From Paractinoplanes lichenicola (lineage in GTDB: Bacteria; Actinomycetota; Actinomycetes; Mycobacteriales; Micromonosporaceae), in NCBI RefSeq assembly GCF_016785085.1, contig NZ_JAENHO010000006.1:1-64000 (forward strand): 64,000 bases of DNA. Direction: 5' to 3'. Position numbers and translations under genes: made by a program. Shown piece by piece: positions 39,499-49,700 of this stretch. The notes beneath the pieces were generated by a model. That model did not search any database and had not been told where the DNA came from. It saw only the letters and a list, made by a program, of their open reading frames with translations. Each line of letters opens with the position of its first letter. Within the stretch, counting starts at the first letter, position 1.

Positions 39499-40548
39499 GT
39501 GACGGACGGGCTGGAGATCCTGCCGGTGCGCGGGATCGGCGACGTCGTGGCCGGGGACGACCTGGCCGAGCTGATCACCGCGGCGGCGCCGTGGCTGGCC
39601 GACGGCGACGTGCTGGTGGTCACCAGCAAGATCGTGTCGAAGGCCGAGGGGCGGCTGGCCGAGGTGCCGGCCGACGGGCCCGCGCGTGAGGAGGCCCGCC
39701 GCGAGGTGCTGGCCGCCGAGACCGCGCGGGTGGTGGCTCGCCGCGGGCCGACCACGATCGTGCAGACCCATCACGGGTTCGTGATGGCGGCGGCCGGCAT
39801 CGACGCCTCGAACGTCGACAAGACCCACCTCGTGCTGCTGCCCGCCGACCCCGACGCGTCGGCCCGGCAGCTGCGGGCCGCGTTTGCCGAGCGCGGGCTC
39901 GACGTCGGGGTCATCGTCTCCGACACGATGGGCCGGGCCTGGCGCAACGGGCTGACCGACGTGGCGCTGGGCGCGGCCGGCATCGAGCCGATCCGCGACC
40001 ACCGGGGCGAAACCGATCCGTACGGGAACGAGCTGGAGATCACCCAGATGGCGGTGATCGACGAGCTGGCCGCGGCCGGCGAGCTCGTCAAGGGCAAGTG
40101 CGACCAGGTGCCGGTGGCCGTCGTGCGGGGCTATCCGCGGGCCGGCATCGGCGACTCGGCGGGCGCGTCGGTGCTGCTGCGCGACGCCGCGTCCGACATG
40201 TTCAGCCTGGGCACGGCCGAGGCCCGCGCGGCCGGCCTGCTCGACGCGGCCCAGCTGCCCGACGGCGCCCTGCCCGGCCTTCCGATCGATCCCGCCGCGG
40301 TCGACCGTGCCGCGGCCGCCGTCGCCGGCCTGATCTCCCCGGCCGTCACCGTCGCGCCGGCCGAGGTCGTCACCGGCAGCGGCGCCACCGCGGCCCTGCA
40401 TCTGCGGAGCCGTGACATGACGCCGGCCGGCCTGATGCGGCTGGGCGCCGACGCGCACCGGCTGCGGGCCGCGCTGGCTGCCGAGTCGATCGTCACGCTC
40501 TCGCTGCCCCACGAGGACGGCATCCGTCTCGAGCTCTCCGGAAATTGA
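39499..40548 (+). CDS. fbiB: F420-0:gamma-glutamyl ligase (CofE domain only)
   Basis: This enzyme adds glutamate residues to F420-0. The CofE domain covers about residues 5-248 (VLVVTSKIVSKAEGR, HHGFVMAAAGIDASNVD, SDTMGRAWRNGLTDVALG). FbiB of mycobacteria and Streptomyces has about 450 residues with a C-terminal FMN nitroreductase domain that reduces dehydro-F420-0. Here the protein has 349 residues, and the last 100 show no FMN-binding motifs. A reductase must come from elsewhere, or the step differs. It follows fbiA by 28 bp. Confidence 0.92.
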   Translation: MTDGLEILPVRGIGDVVAGDDLAELITAAAPWLADGDVLVVTSKIVSKAEGRLAEVPADGPAREEARREVLAAETARVVARRGPTTIVQTHHGFVMAAAGIDASNVDKTHLVLLPADPDASARQLRAAFAERGLDVGVIVSDTMGRAWRNGLTDVALGAAGIEPIRDHRGETDPYGNELEITQMAVIDELAAAGELVKGKCDQVPVAVVRGYPRAGIGDSAGASVLLRDAASDMFSLGTAEARAAGLLDAAQLPDGALPGLPIDPAAVDRAAAAVAGLISPAVTVAPAEVVTGSGATAALHLRSRDMTPAGLMRLGADAHRLRAALAAESIVTLSLPHEDGIRLELSGN

Positions 40549-40558
40549 GGACCCGACG

Positions 40559-41110
40559 TTGACACTGCACGCGGACGCCGTCCGGCTGCTGGAAGCCTGG
40601 TCGCCCACCTCCGACGAGGCCGCCCTGGCCCGCAAGCAGACAATCGAGCTGCTGGCCGACGGCCCGGTCGCCCTGACCCGGGCCCACCGGGCCGGTCATG
40701 TCACGGCCAGCGCGCTCATCGTCGACGGCGACGGGCGGGTGCTGCTCTGTCTGCACGGCCGCCTGGGCAAGTGGATGCAGCTCGGCGGTCATTGCGAAGC
40801 CGGCGACGAGACGCTGGCGGCGGCCGCGTTGCGCGAGGCCACCGAGGAGTCCGGCATCACGGGCCTGCGGCTGGATCCGGAGCCGATCGACATCGACGTG
40901 CACGAGGTGCGCTGCGGGGCGGCGGAGGGCGAGCCCGCCACGCCCTCCGTCCACTATGACGTCCGGTTCCTGCTGCGCTGCCCGGCCGGCACCCGCGAGA
41001 CGATCAGCGCGGAGTCGGCCGAGCTGGGCTGGTTCGCGCCGGACGACCTGCCGAGCCCGCTCGCTTCGGGCACGGCCCGGCAGATCCCTCCGGCGCTGAG
41101 TCGCCTGTAG
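40559..41110 (+). CDS. NUDIX hydrolase
   Basis: This is a 183-residue protein with a complete Nudix box: GHCEAGDETLAAAALREATEESGI, shown here in two parts around residues 77-90 and 91-101, with the G-x5-E-x7-RE-x2-EE-x-G pattern. The N-terminal 45 residues are helical. The TTG start follows GAGG by about 9 nt. It begins 10 bp after fbiB and is probably cotranscribed. The substrate is unknown; damaged nucleotides or an F420 intermediate are possibilities. Confidence 0.9.
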   Translation: MTLHADAVRLLEAWSPTSDEAALARKQTIELLADGPVALTRAHRAGHVTASALIVDGDGRVLLCLHGRLGKWMQLGGHCEAGDETLAAAALREATEESGITGLRLDPEPIDIDVHEVRCGAAEGEPATPSVHYDVRFLLRCPAGTRETISAESAELGWFAPDDLPSPLASGTARQIPPALSRL

Positions 41111-41113
41111 CCG

Positions 41114-42229
41114 CTAGACGTAGCCGTGCTGGCCGAGCTCCTTGAGCTCGTCGACCAGGCTCTTGACCTCCTGCGCGCGCTCGCGCGGGATCACCAGGAC
41201 GGCGTCGGGGGTGTCGACGATGACCAGGTCGCGCACGCCCATGGCGGCGATGAGCCGGCCCTGGGTCGGCACGACCACCAGGCCCTCGGTCTCGCGCAGC
41301 AGCACGCCCGACTTCTGCTCGAGGTCGTGGCCCACGATGACGTTGCCGGACGGGTCGGCCGCCAGCACCTCGCCCAGAGTGTGGAAGTCGCCGACGTCGT
41401 TCCAGCCGAAGTCGCCGGTGACCGTGCCCACCCGGCCGACCGTGGCCGCGCCCTCCATGACCGCGTAGTCGACCGAGATGCGCGGCAGGGTCGGCCAGAC
41501 CTCGCCCAGCACCTCCTCACGGGCGCCCGTGTCCCACGCCTGCGCGATGCGGGAGATGCCCGAGGCGAGCTGGGGCTGCTGCCGCGTCAACTCGGCCAGG
41601 AAAGCGTCGACCCGCCAGACGAACATGCCGGCGTTCCACAGGTAGTTGCCCGACTTCACGTAGCCCTCGGCCACGTCGTACGTCGGCTTCTCCTTGAACT
41701 CCTCGACCGCGAGCACCGGGCCGTCGCCGATCGCGTTGCCGCACTGCAGGTAGCCGTAGCCCGTCTCGGGGCGGGTCGGGGTGATGCCGAGCGTCATCAG
41801 CAGACCCTCGCGGGCGCCGACCATCGCCTTCCGGATGACTTCAGTGAAGCCTTCCTTGTCGGAGATCAGGTGGTCGGACGCGAACGAGCCCATGATCGCT
41901 TCCGGGTCGCGCCGGGCGATCACGGCGGCGGCCAGGGCGATCGCCGCGCACGAGTCCCGCGGCGACGGCTCGACCAGCACGTTCGCCTCGGGGATGGACT
42001 CGAGCTGCCGCGACACGGCGGCCGCGTGAGCGACGCCGGTGACCACGAAGATGCGGTCCATCGGGGCCAGCAGGTCGAGCCGGTCGACCGTGGCCTGAAG
42101 CAGCGACGCATCGGTTCCGGTCAACGGATGCAGGAACTTGGGGTGACCAGCCCGGGACAGCGGCCAGAGACGGGTGCCCGTCCCACCAGCCAAGACCACG
42201 CCGTACAGCCCGCCGAGTTCATCGCTCAT
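41114..42229 (-). CDS. manC: mannose-1-phosphate guanylyltransferase
   Basis: This enzyme makes GDP-mannose from mannose 1-phosphate and GTP. The 371-residue protein has the nucleotide loop GVVLAGGTGTRLWPLSR with HPKFL, EKPT for the sugar, and NAGMFVW. It lacks a C-terminal cupin isomerase domain, so ManA is separate, as found at 23675. The ATG at 42229 has no ribosome site but follows TACACT by 8 nt, so a leaderless transcript is possible. It converges with the NUDIX gene, 3 bp apart. Confidence 0.95.
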   Translation of the reverse strand: MSDELGGLYGVVLAGGTGTRLWPLSRAGHPKFLHPLTGTDASLLQATVDRLDLLAPMDRIFVVTGVAHAAAVSRQLESIPEANVLVEPSPRDSCAAIALAAAVIARRDPEAIMGSFASDHLISDKEGFTEVIRKAMVGAREGLLMTLGITPTRPETGYGYLQCGNAIGDGPVLAVEEFKEKPTYDVAEGYVKSGNYLWNAGMFVWRVDAFLAELTRQQPQLASGISRIAQAWDTGAREEVLGEVWPTLPRISVDYAVMEGAATVGRVGTVTGDFGWNDVGDFHTLGEVLAADPSGNVIVGHDLEQKSGVLLRETEGLVVVPTQGRLIAAMGVRDLVIVDTPDAVLVIPRERAQEVKSLVDELKELGQHGYV

Positions 42230-42247
42230 GCGCACAGAGTGTAAAGG

Positions 42248-43399
42248 TCAGAGTGCCGCGACTCGTTTCCAGGTTGTGACGTGCACTTCCGCACTTGACG
42301 CCCAGGTGAATTCCTTGGCCCGGTCGAAGCCCGCCTTGGCCAACGTGAGGCGACGGGGCTCGTCGTGCAGCAGGTCAGCCAGGTCGGTGGCGATCCGGTC
42401 GGCATCCTCTGTCGTGTACGCGACAGCGTCGCCGCCGACCTCGGGCAGCGAGAGCCGCGGGGTGGTGAGAACCGGAGTGGCGCAGGCCATCGCCTCGAGG
42501 ATCGGCAGGCCGAAGCCCTCGCCGAACGACGGGTAGCAGGCGACCAGCGCGCCGCCGAGGAAGCCGGGCAGGTCGGCGTAGCGCAGATAGCCGGGGCGCA
42601 GCAGGCGCAGGTGGGACGGCACCTCGGCCACGGCCCGGTCGATCTCGTCGTCGTGACCCTGGCCACCGGCGAGCACCAGTGCGGGCGGGTGCGGCCAGTC
42701 GGCGACCGCGCGGGCCCAGCCGCGGATCAGGTTGGGCACGTTCTTGCGGGGCTCCTTGGCCCCGAGGAACGCGACGTAACCCGCGTCGGTGAGGCCGAGC
42801 CGGGCCCGGACGCGGGCCTTCTCCTCCTCGGTCGGCGCGTGGAAGGCCGCCTGATCGACGCCGTGATAAGCCACGTCGATGCGGGTCGGGTCGGCGTCGA
42901 GCAGCCGGATCAGCTCGTCGCGGGTGGCCTTGCTGGGCACGATGACCCGGCCGGCGCGGCGCAGCGACGTCTTGATCGCGCTGCGGAAGAAGGTGCGCTT
43001 GGTGTTGTCGTAATGCTCCGGTTCGGTGAAGAACGTCGCGTCGTGCACGGTCACCGTGACCGGGCAGCCGGCGCGGAGCGGGCACGTGTAGAAGGGCGAA
43101 TGCAGCACCTGGGCGCCGACCTGCTGCGCGAGCAGGGGCAGACCCGTCTGCTCCCACGCCAGCCGGGCGGGGCGGTGCGCGACGGCGGCCGGGCCGGCGA
43201 TCACCTCGGCCTTGTTGTCGAGCATGCGGCTGTAACGCTCCGCATCCGAACGCTGGGCCACAACGGCCAGATCGACCCGGTCAGGATCCATCCGCCCGAG
43301 GGCACCGAGCAAGCCGTCGACGTATCTGCCGACTCCTCCTCGGTCTGCGGGGACGCTGGTGGCGTCGACGAGCACTCGCGGGGGGCGACCGGCGGTCAC
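42248..43399 (-). CDS. GT4-family glycosyltransferase
   Basis: This is a 383-residue GT-B glycosyltransferase from the GTG at 43399 (GGGAG upstream). The donor-binding half has FLGAKEPRKNVPNLIRGW and PSFGEGFGLPILEAMACATP with the E-x7-E pattern. The N-terminal half has GGVGRYVDGLL. It is 18 bp upstream of manC on the same strand, so use of GDP-mannose for a cell-surface glycan is inferred. No membrane segment is seen. Confidence 0.92.
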   Translation of the reverse strand: MTAGRPPRVLVDATSVPADRGGVGRYVDGLLGALGRMDPDRVDLAVVAQRSDAERYSRMLDNKAEVIAGPAAVAHRPARLAWEQTGLPLLAQQVGAQVLHSPFYTCPLRAGCPVTVTVHDATFFTEPEHYDNTKRTFFRSAIKTSLRRAGRVIVPSKATRDELIRLLDADPTRIDVAYHGVDQAAFHAPTEEEKARVRARLGLTDAGYVAFLGAKEPRKNVPNLIRGWARAVADWPHPPALVLAGGQGHDDEIDRAVAEVPSHLRLLRPGYLRYADLPGFLGGALVACYPSFGEGFGLPILEAMACATPVLTTPRLSLPEVGGDAVAYTTEDADRIATDLADLLHDEPRRLTLAKAGFDRAKEFTWASSAEVHVTTWKRVAAL

Positions 43400-43559
43400 G
43401 AGGCAACTCCCAAAGAGGTTGTAATTCAGACCACTCGCAAGGGTACGCCCGCAATGCATCGCGCATGTGACCGCGACACCGCCTTGTTCCAAGCGTTTCG
43501 CGGTTCTCATCGCCCGTTCAGGATCGATTACTCTCGGTAATCCCTCTATCGTTGTTCCG

Positions 43560-44264
43560 GTGGAGACCACGATCCCGCAGGTGCTGGCGTCCGCGGTGCG
43601 CCGCGACCCGGCGAGCCCGCTGCTGACGTTCTACGACGACAAGAGCGGTGATCGCACCGAATTGTCCGGTGCGACTTTGGACAACTGGGTCTCAAAGACC
43701 GCAAACCTGCTGGTCGACGGGCTCGGGCTGGGCTCGGGCGAGACCGCCGCGGTGGCGCTCCCGCCGCACTGGCAGACGGCCGCGATCCTGCTCGGGGTCT
43801 GGTCGGCCGGGGTGACGGCGACAATCAACGATCCGGAGTCGGCCGACGTGCTCTTCGCCACGCCGGATCAGAGCACAACGACAAAAGCCCCGGACCGGTA
43901 CGCGACGGGCCTGCTCCCCTTCGCGATGCCCCTGCGGGAACTGCCGGCCGGCTTCGCCGACTACGTGCTGGAGGTCCGCCAGTTCGGCGACCACTTCCCG
44001 GGCGCGCCGGTCGCCGCGGCGGATCGTGCGCTCGGCAACCGTACGCACGCCGAGGTGATCGCGGCCGCCCAGGCGCGCGCCACCGAGCTCGGCATCACCG
44101 CGGGCGGCCGGGTGCTGATCGACGCGACGCCCTTATTCGATCCGCTCGACTGGCTGGTCGCGCCGCTGGTCACAGGCGCGTCGATCGTGCTCTGCGCCAA
44201 CCTCGACCCGGCCAAAGTCACCAGCCGGGCCGAGTCGGAGAAGGTCACGCTCGTCGTCGCCTAG
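43560..44264 (+). CDS. TIGR03089 family protein
   Basis: This is a 234-residue protein of the actinobacterial TIGR03089 family, related to the N-terminal part of AMP-forming acyl-CoA synthetases (LTFYDDKSGDRTELSGATL; WVSKTANLLVDGLGL; TAAVALPPHWQTAAILLG). It has no AMP-binding SGTTG motif and no C-terminal domain, so it is probably not a ligase. The start is taken as GTG at 43560. Its 3' end overlaps the convergent acetoacetyl-CoA synthetase gene by 20 bp. The Mtb counterpart is Rv3268. Confidence 0.85.
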   Translation: METTIPQVLASAVRRDPASPLLTFYDDKSGDRTELSGATLDNWVSKTANLLVDGLGLGSGETAAVALPPHWQTAAILLGVWSAGVTATINDPESADVLFATPDQSTTTKAPDRYATGLLPFAMPLRELPAGFADYVLEVRQFGDHFPGAPVAAADRALGNRTHAEVIAAAQARATELGITAGGRVLIDATPLFDPLDWLVAPLVTGASIVLCANLDPAKVTSRAESEKVTLVVA

Positions 44265-46179
44265 CCAGCTCCTCGAAGGCCAGCAGCGATTCCGGGTTGG
44301 CCAGGGCGCCCTTGGCGGCGGCCGACTCGACCGGGGTGCCGGTGAGGATCCGCTTGACCGGCACCTCGAGCTTCTTGGCCGACAAAGTCCGAGGCACAGC
44401 CCGTACGGCGTAGATCTGGTCCGGAATGTGCCGGGGCGACAGGGCGGCTCGCAGCTCGCCGGCGATCCGCTTGCGGAGCGGGTCGTCCAGCTCGAGCCCC
44501 TCGGCCAGCACGACGAACAGCAGCAGCTCGCCGTTCGGGTTGTCCTCCTGCTCGAGGTGCACGACCACGGAATCGGCGACCTCGGGCAGGCCCTCGACCA
44601 CGGAATAGAACTCGGATGTGCCGAGCCGGACGCCGCCGCGGTTGAGCGTCGCGTCGGACCGGCCGGTGATCACGCACGAGCCGTCGGCGCCAATGGTGAT
44701 CCAGTCGCCGTGCCGCCACACGCCCGGGAAATAGTCGAAATAGGCCTCGCGGTAGCGCTTACCGTCCGGGTCGTTCCAGAAGCCGACCGGCATGCTCGGC
44801 ATCGGGGCGGTGATCACCAGCTCGCCCAGCTCGTCGAGCACCGGGCGCCCGGCCGGGTCGTACGCCTCGACTCGGGCCCCCAAGGCGCGGCACGCGATCT
44901 TGCCCTCGACCACCGGGAGCAGCGGGACGGCGCCGACGAAACCGGTGCACACGTCGGTGCCGCCGGACAGCGACTGCAGCTGCAGGTGGCTGCCGACCGC
45001 CTCGTAGACCCAGTCGAAGCCCTCGGGCGGCAGCGGGGCGCCGGTCGAGCCGATGCCCTTGAGCCGCTCCTTGCGCGGGGTGATGCCGGCCTTGCGGCAA
45101 GCCATGAGAAAGGGCGCCGACGTGCCGAAATACGTGATGCCGGCCTCGTCGACCAGATCCCACAGCGCCGACATGCCGGGGAAGCCCGGGTTGCCGTCGA
45201 ACAGCACGATGGCCGCGCCCACCGCCGGACCGCTGACCAGGAAGTTCCACATCATCCAGCCGGTCGTGGTGAACCAGAAGAAGCGGTCGCCGGGGCCGAG
45301 ATCGTGATGCAGGGCCAGCATCTTGAGGTGCTCGACGAGGATGCCGCCGTGGCCGTGGACGATCGGCTTCGGCAGTCCCGTGGTGCCGGAGCTGTAAAGC
45401 ACGTACAGGGGATGGTCAAAGGCGAGTTCCTCGTACGCCATGGGCTCGTCGCCTTTGAGGTCACTGAACGTGTCCTTGGCAGGATCGAGGTAGCCGATGG
45501 TCACCACGTGCTCGAGGGACGGAAGAGCCGCTTGGATGGCCGCCACCTCGTCGGTGCGGTCGATCGGCTTGTCGCCGTAGCGGTAGCCGTCGACCGCGAC
45601 GAGGATCTTGGGCTCAATCTGTTGCCAGCGGTCGATCACACTGCGTACGCCGAACTCGGGGGCGCAGCTGGAGAAAACGGCGCCCAGGCTGGCCGTGGCG
45701 AGCATCAGGACGTACGTCTCGGGGATGTTCGGGGCGTACGCCGCTACTCGGTCGCCCTTTTTGACGCCGTACGCCCTCAGCCCGGCTCTGACGTTTCGGA
45801 CTTTTTGCTTTAAGTCCTGCTTAGTTAGCGTGATTGGTTCGCGGGTCTGCGAGTAGGCCAGGACAACCGGGTCCTGGTCGTCGAGGCCGGGCATGCGCAG
45901 CACGTGCTCGGCGTAGTTGAGGGTGCCGCCGGGGAACCACTTCGCGCCGGGCATGGCGCGGTCGGGCAACACGCCCGAGGGCGGGTCGTGCCAGATCACC
46001 TCGAAATAGTCCGAGATCGACTGCCAGAACGCGGGCAGGTCGTCGGCGGACCACTGCCACAGCGCCGCATAGTCGGCGAACGTCAGGCCACGCTCGCGCT
46101 CCAGCCAGGACAGAAAATGCCCGATCCGGGTGGTCTCGCGAACATTCGCCGGGGGCTGCCACAACACTGTGCCCGTCAT
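44245..46179 (-). CDS. acetoacetyl-CoA synthetase
   Basis: This is a 644-residue AMP-forming ligase that activates acetoacetate. It has the N-terminal ACAS extension (about residues 30-85). Core motifs are LYSSGTTGLPKPIVHGHGG (residues about 260-278), W-M-M-W-N and GRSDATLNRGGVRLG. The C-terminal acetylatable Lys region is RTLSAKKLEVPVKRIL. The length and order match acetoacetate-CoA ligase better than acetyl-CoA synthetase. The thioesterase gene upstream is on the same strand, 20 bp away. Confidence 0.94.
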   Translation of the reverse strand: MTGTVLWQPPANVRETTRIGHFLSWLERERGLTFADYAALWQWSADDLPAFWQSISDYFEVIWHDPPSGVLPDRAMPGAKWFPGGTLNYAEHVLRMPGLDDQDPVVLAYSQTREPITLTKQDLKQKVRNVRAGLRAYGVKKGDRVAAYAPNIPETYVLMLATASLGAVFSSCAPEFGVRSVIDRWQQIEPKILVAVDGYRYGDKPIDRTDEVAAIQAALPSLEHVVTIGYLDPAKDTFSDLKGDEPMAYEELAFDHPLYVLYSSGTTGLPKPIVHGHGGILVEHLKMLALHHDLGPGDRFFWFTTTGWMMWNFLVSGPAVGAAIVLFDGNPGFPGMSALWDLVDEAGITYFGTSAPFLMACRKAGITPRKERLKGIGSTGAPLPPEGFDWVYEAVGSHLQLQSLSGGTDVCTGFVGAVPLLPVVEGKIACRALGARVEAYDPAGRPVLDELGELVITAPMPSMPVGFWNDPDGKRYREAYFDYFPGVWRHGDWITIGADGSCVITGRSDATLNRGGVRLGTSEFYSVVEGLPEVADSVVVHLEQEDNPNGELLLFVVLAEGLELDDPLRKRIAGELRAALSPRHIPDQIYAVRAVPRTLSAKKLEVPVKRILTGTPVESAAAKGALANPESLLAFEELARRRRA

Positions 46180-46199
46180 GCGCTCACCTTAACGTTCAT

Positions 46200-46697
46200 T
46201 CAGCCTTCCCTGGCCTTCTGGATGGCGGCCCGGCGGGCCAGGCGATGCTCCCGCCGGATCAGAGCCTCGCGGAACCGGCGCTCGTCGTCCACGTTCTCGG
46301 GCAACACCGGCGGGACGTTTCTTGGGTGGCCGGCCACATCCACGGCCACGAACACCAGATATGCCGTCGCCACGGTCAGCGGCTCGGCGGCCACCACGTC
46401 CCAGCGCTCGGCGGCCAGCTTGACGCCCACCTCCATCGAGCTGGTGCCGGTCCAATTCACTTGCGCGTACGCGTGGACGAGATCGCCGACCCGCACCGGC
46501 TCCAGAAACACGATCTCGTCGATCGCGGCCGTGACCGCCGTGCCGCCGCTGTGCCGGGCCGCCGCCGCGCCGGCCACGTCATCGACGAACTTCATCAGCA
46601 CGCCGCCGTGCACAGTGCCGTACAGGTTGACGTCGACCGCGGTCATGATGCGGCTCAGCGTGACCCTGGAATGGCTGGTGGGGCGGCCCTCATTCAT
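46200..46697 (-). CDS. hotdog-fold acyl-CoA thioesterase
   Basis: This is a 165-residue single-hotdog thioesterase of the Acot/BFIT type. The signature is NLYGTVHGGVLMKFVDDVAG (about residues 27-46), with the catalytic Asp in the DD pair, followed by FLEPVRVGDLV. The ATG at 46697 is chosen because upstream residues are Arg-rich and not conserved. It probably hydrolyses fatty acyl-CoA or branched acyl-CoA, and is likely cotranscribed with the acetoacetyl-CoA synthetase gene. Confidence 0.9.
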   Translation of the reverse strand: MNEGRPTSHSRVTLSRIMTAVDVNLYGTVHGGVLMKFVDDVAGAAAARHSGGTAVTAAIDEIVFLEPVRVGDLVHAYAQVNWTGTSSMEVGVKLAAERWDVVAAEPLTVATAYLVFVAVDVAGHPRNVPPVLPENVDDERRFREALIRREHRLARRAAIQKAREG

Positions 46698-46781
46698 GCG
46701 GCGTACGTTACGGCGTCCTTCCGTGCGGTTGCCCCGCGACGGTACGGTTCGTCGGGCAGCCAGTGTTCGGGGAGTTAAAGC

Positions 46782-49700
46782 GTGCGCCACTTCAGGTCGA
46801 TCTTGTATGCCCTTGTGCTGGCACCGGCGGTGTGGATACTCGCGGGGGTCGGGTTCACTACCGAGCTGACCACCCGCGGGCGCGACGACTTCGCCGTCGA
46901 ATCGGCGACCGGGCTGCTGCTCCTGCTGCTGGCCGGGGCGGCGTACGGGATCCTGCTCTTCGCCCCGATCTCACCGGCCGGGCCGATCTTCGGCGGGCTG
47001 GTCTATCTGGGGCTCTCGCTGTGGGCGCTGGTGTCGCCAGGGGGCTACGCGGGGATCTGGCCGGCCGCGGTGGCCAAGGACGGCTTCGACCTGAGCCGGC
47101 CGGGGTACGGGCTGGCGGCGATGCTGGCTTTGCCGCTGCTGTGCACGGCCTTGAGCGCGCGGCGGTGGGATCGCTACGAGCCGCCGGTGCTGCCGCTGAT
47201 CGGGCAGGTGGGACGGGCCCGGGGGAAGGCCGCGGTGGCTACCCCGGATGCGGGCCTGGTTACTACCGCCGTGGTGCCTCCTTATGCGCCGACGCCTACT
47301 GATCCGGACCCGACCGCGGTGCTGCGGCTGCCCGCCTCAGCCCCCGCTTCCGCCTCGGGCGCCCCCTCTCCCTTGACCCCCACCCCTGCCTCCCACGCCT
47401 CCGCCTCCGCCTCCGATGATCCGCCGACGGTTGAGGCGGTTACGTCTGAGCCGGTGGATCCGGATGCGATCTCGGTGCTGGGTTCGGACGAGCCGACCGC
47501 GGCCGGTACGCCGACGGAGCCGCCGGCTGCTGAGTCGACCGAGGGCAGCTCCGTGTCGCCGATGGCCGCGCTGGCCGGGCCGCTGCGCGAGGTTGCGGCC
47601 GTGGCCCCGGAGGACGAGGCGACCATTGCTTGGCCGACGTTCCGGGACACCCGTCGCACCACGGTGATCGTCTCCGCCGACGAGGCGGCCACGGTAGCTG
47701 CTCTCTGCGACGGGCAAGCTTCGACCAGGCGGGGCACCGTGACGCCGCCGCCCGCAGAGCCCGAGGTGAAGACCCTCGACGCCGTTGCCGCGACCCCGGC
47801 GTCTGCGGCCCCCGCCTCCCCCACATCCCTCGATCACCCCGAGGACGACGAAGCCACGACCGTCCTCACGGCCATGAGCCCCCCGACCGCCGCCGCGACG
47901 CAGACCTCCGAGGACGACACGACTGCGGACGTCCCTGTCACCGGAACTCAGGACAGCGAGGCGGACGAAGCCACGACCGTGCTGACCCCCGTCGGCACCG
48001 CGACCGACGAGTCGTCCGCTGCTCAGGCCCAAGCCAGCGATGCCGACGAAGCCACGACCGTGTTGACGGCCCCCAGCACCGCGACCGACGACAAGCCCGC
48101 GACGGCCGACCTCACGAGCGAAACCGGCGAAGCAGCTGACAGGCTCGACTCGTCCGCCGAAGTTTCCGCTGGTGAAGCCCTAGATCGCGAGACCGACGAA
48201 GCTACGACCGTGCTGACGGTCCCCGGCACGGCGACCGACGACGGACCCGCCACGGCCGACCTCGCAAGCGAAACCGGCGAAACGACTGACAAGACCGCCG
48301 AAGTCTCCGCCGCTGACGCGCGAGATGGCGAGGCGGACGAGGCCACGACCGTGCTGACGGCTCCCAGCATCGCGTCGGACGAGCCCGCGACGGCCGACCT
48401 CACGAACGAAACCGGCGAAGCAACCGACAGGCTTGACTCGACCGCCGAAGTTTCCGCCGCTGACGCCCAGGACGACGAGACCGACGACGCCACAACCGAC
48501 TTGACGGCCCCCAGCACCGCGACTGACGACGAACCCGCGACGGCCGACCTCACGAGCGAGGCCGACGAAACCACTGACAAGCTCGACACATCCGCCGCTG
48601 ACGCTCGGGACGACGAGACCGTCTCGACATCCCCCGGCACCGCGGCCGAGGACGAACCTGCCACGGCTGATCTCACGGGCGAGGCCGGCGAAGATTCGAC
48701 TTTGCTGGCTGTTCTGGACGCGGGGGCAGAGGGCGAAGAGGAGACGTCCGCCCTCGGGAGCGGGGGCTTGGTCGCTGACGATGAGACGACGGCCGATGAC
48801 GGCGCCGAGTTCGCGGCCGTAGGGGCGTCGGCCGAGGGGCCGGAGGGCGCCGACGACAGTGCCGACGATGGCTCGGACGACGATGAATTCGCTTCGTTGT
48901 TCGTGACCGGGAAGGCCAAGGCGGCGCCGCACTCGCGGGCTGTGCCACCGGACTTCGAGGAGACTCGGGAGTTCGGGGCGCCTGATCCGGAGCGGACGCG
49001 GGCCATCAACATCGGGGAGCTGACCACCAAGCTTCAGGTGACGCCGGCCGCGGGTGAGGAGCCGGCGGGGAATGTCAACGAGCCGGTCAAGGCCCGCGCC
49101 TCGGTGACTGCTCCCGAGGGGCCGGGGGCCGAGGTCACGCAATCGCTGAACGCACCGGATCCGGAGCGGACGCAGACGATCAGGGTGGCCGACGAGGCCG
49201 AGACCACGCACGCCATCCACGTGATCACGTCGGAGGACGTGCACTCAGCGTCGGGGATCGACGATCTCGAGGTGACGCGGTCGCTCAGCGCGCCGGATCC
49301 GGATCGGACTCAGACGATCAAGGTGCTGGCCGAGAGCACGCGGTCGCTGGAGATGATCGGCGAGCACGACGGTGGGCGCCGGGGCGACGACGAGTTCGAT
49401 CCGGAACGTACGCAGGCCGTTCCGGTTGTTGCCCCGGGCGACGGGTTGCGGCTGATGCCTCCGGTGGCGCCGGCGGGGATGGCTCGGCATCCGGGGCTGG
49501 TGGAGGAGCGCGACGGCGGGAACGGGAATGCCGCGGTCGACGAGACTCAGGTGATCAAGTTCGATCCGGACCGTACGCAGATCATCCGGCCGGGGTCCGT
49601 CGAGCCGCCGGGCGAGCGCACCGAGTTCATCCGGCTGCCGGTCGCGGATCAGGCTGCCCAGCCAGTGTCGGCCCAGCCGGTGTCAACGCAACCGGTGTCC

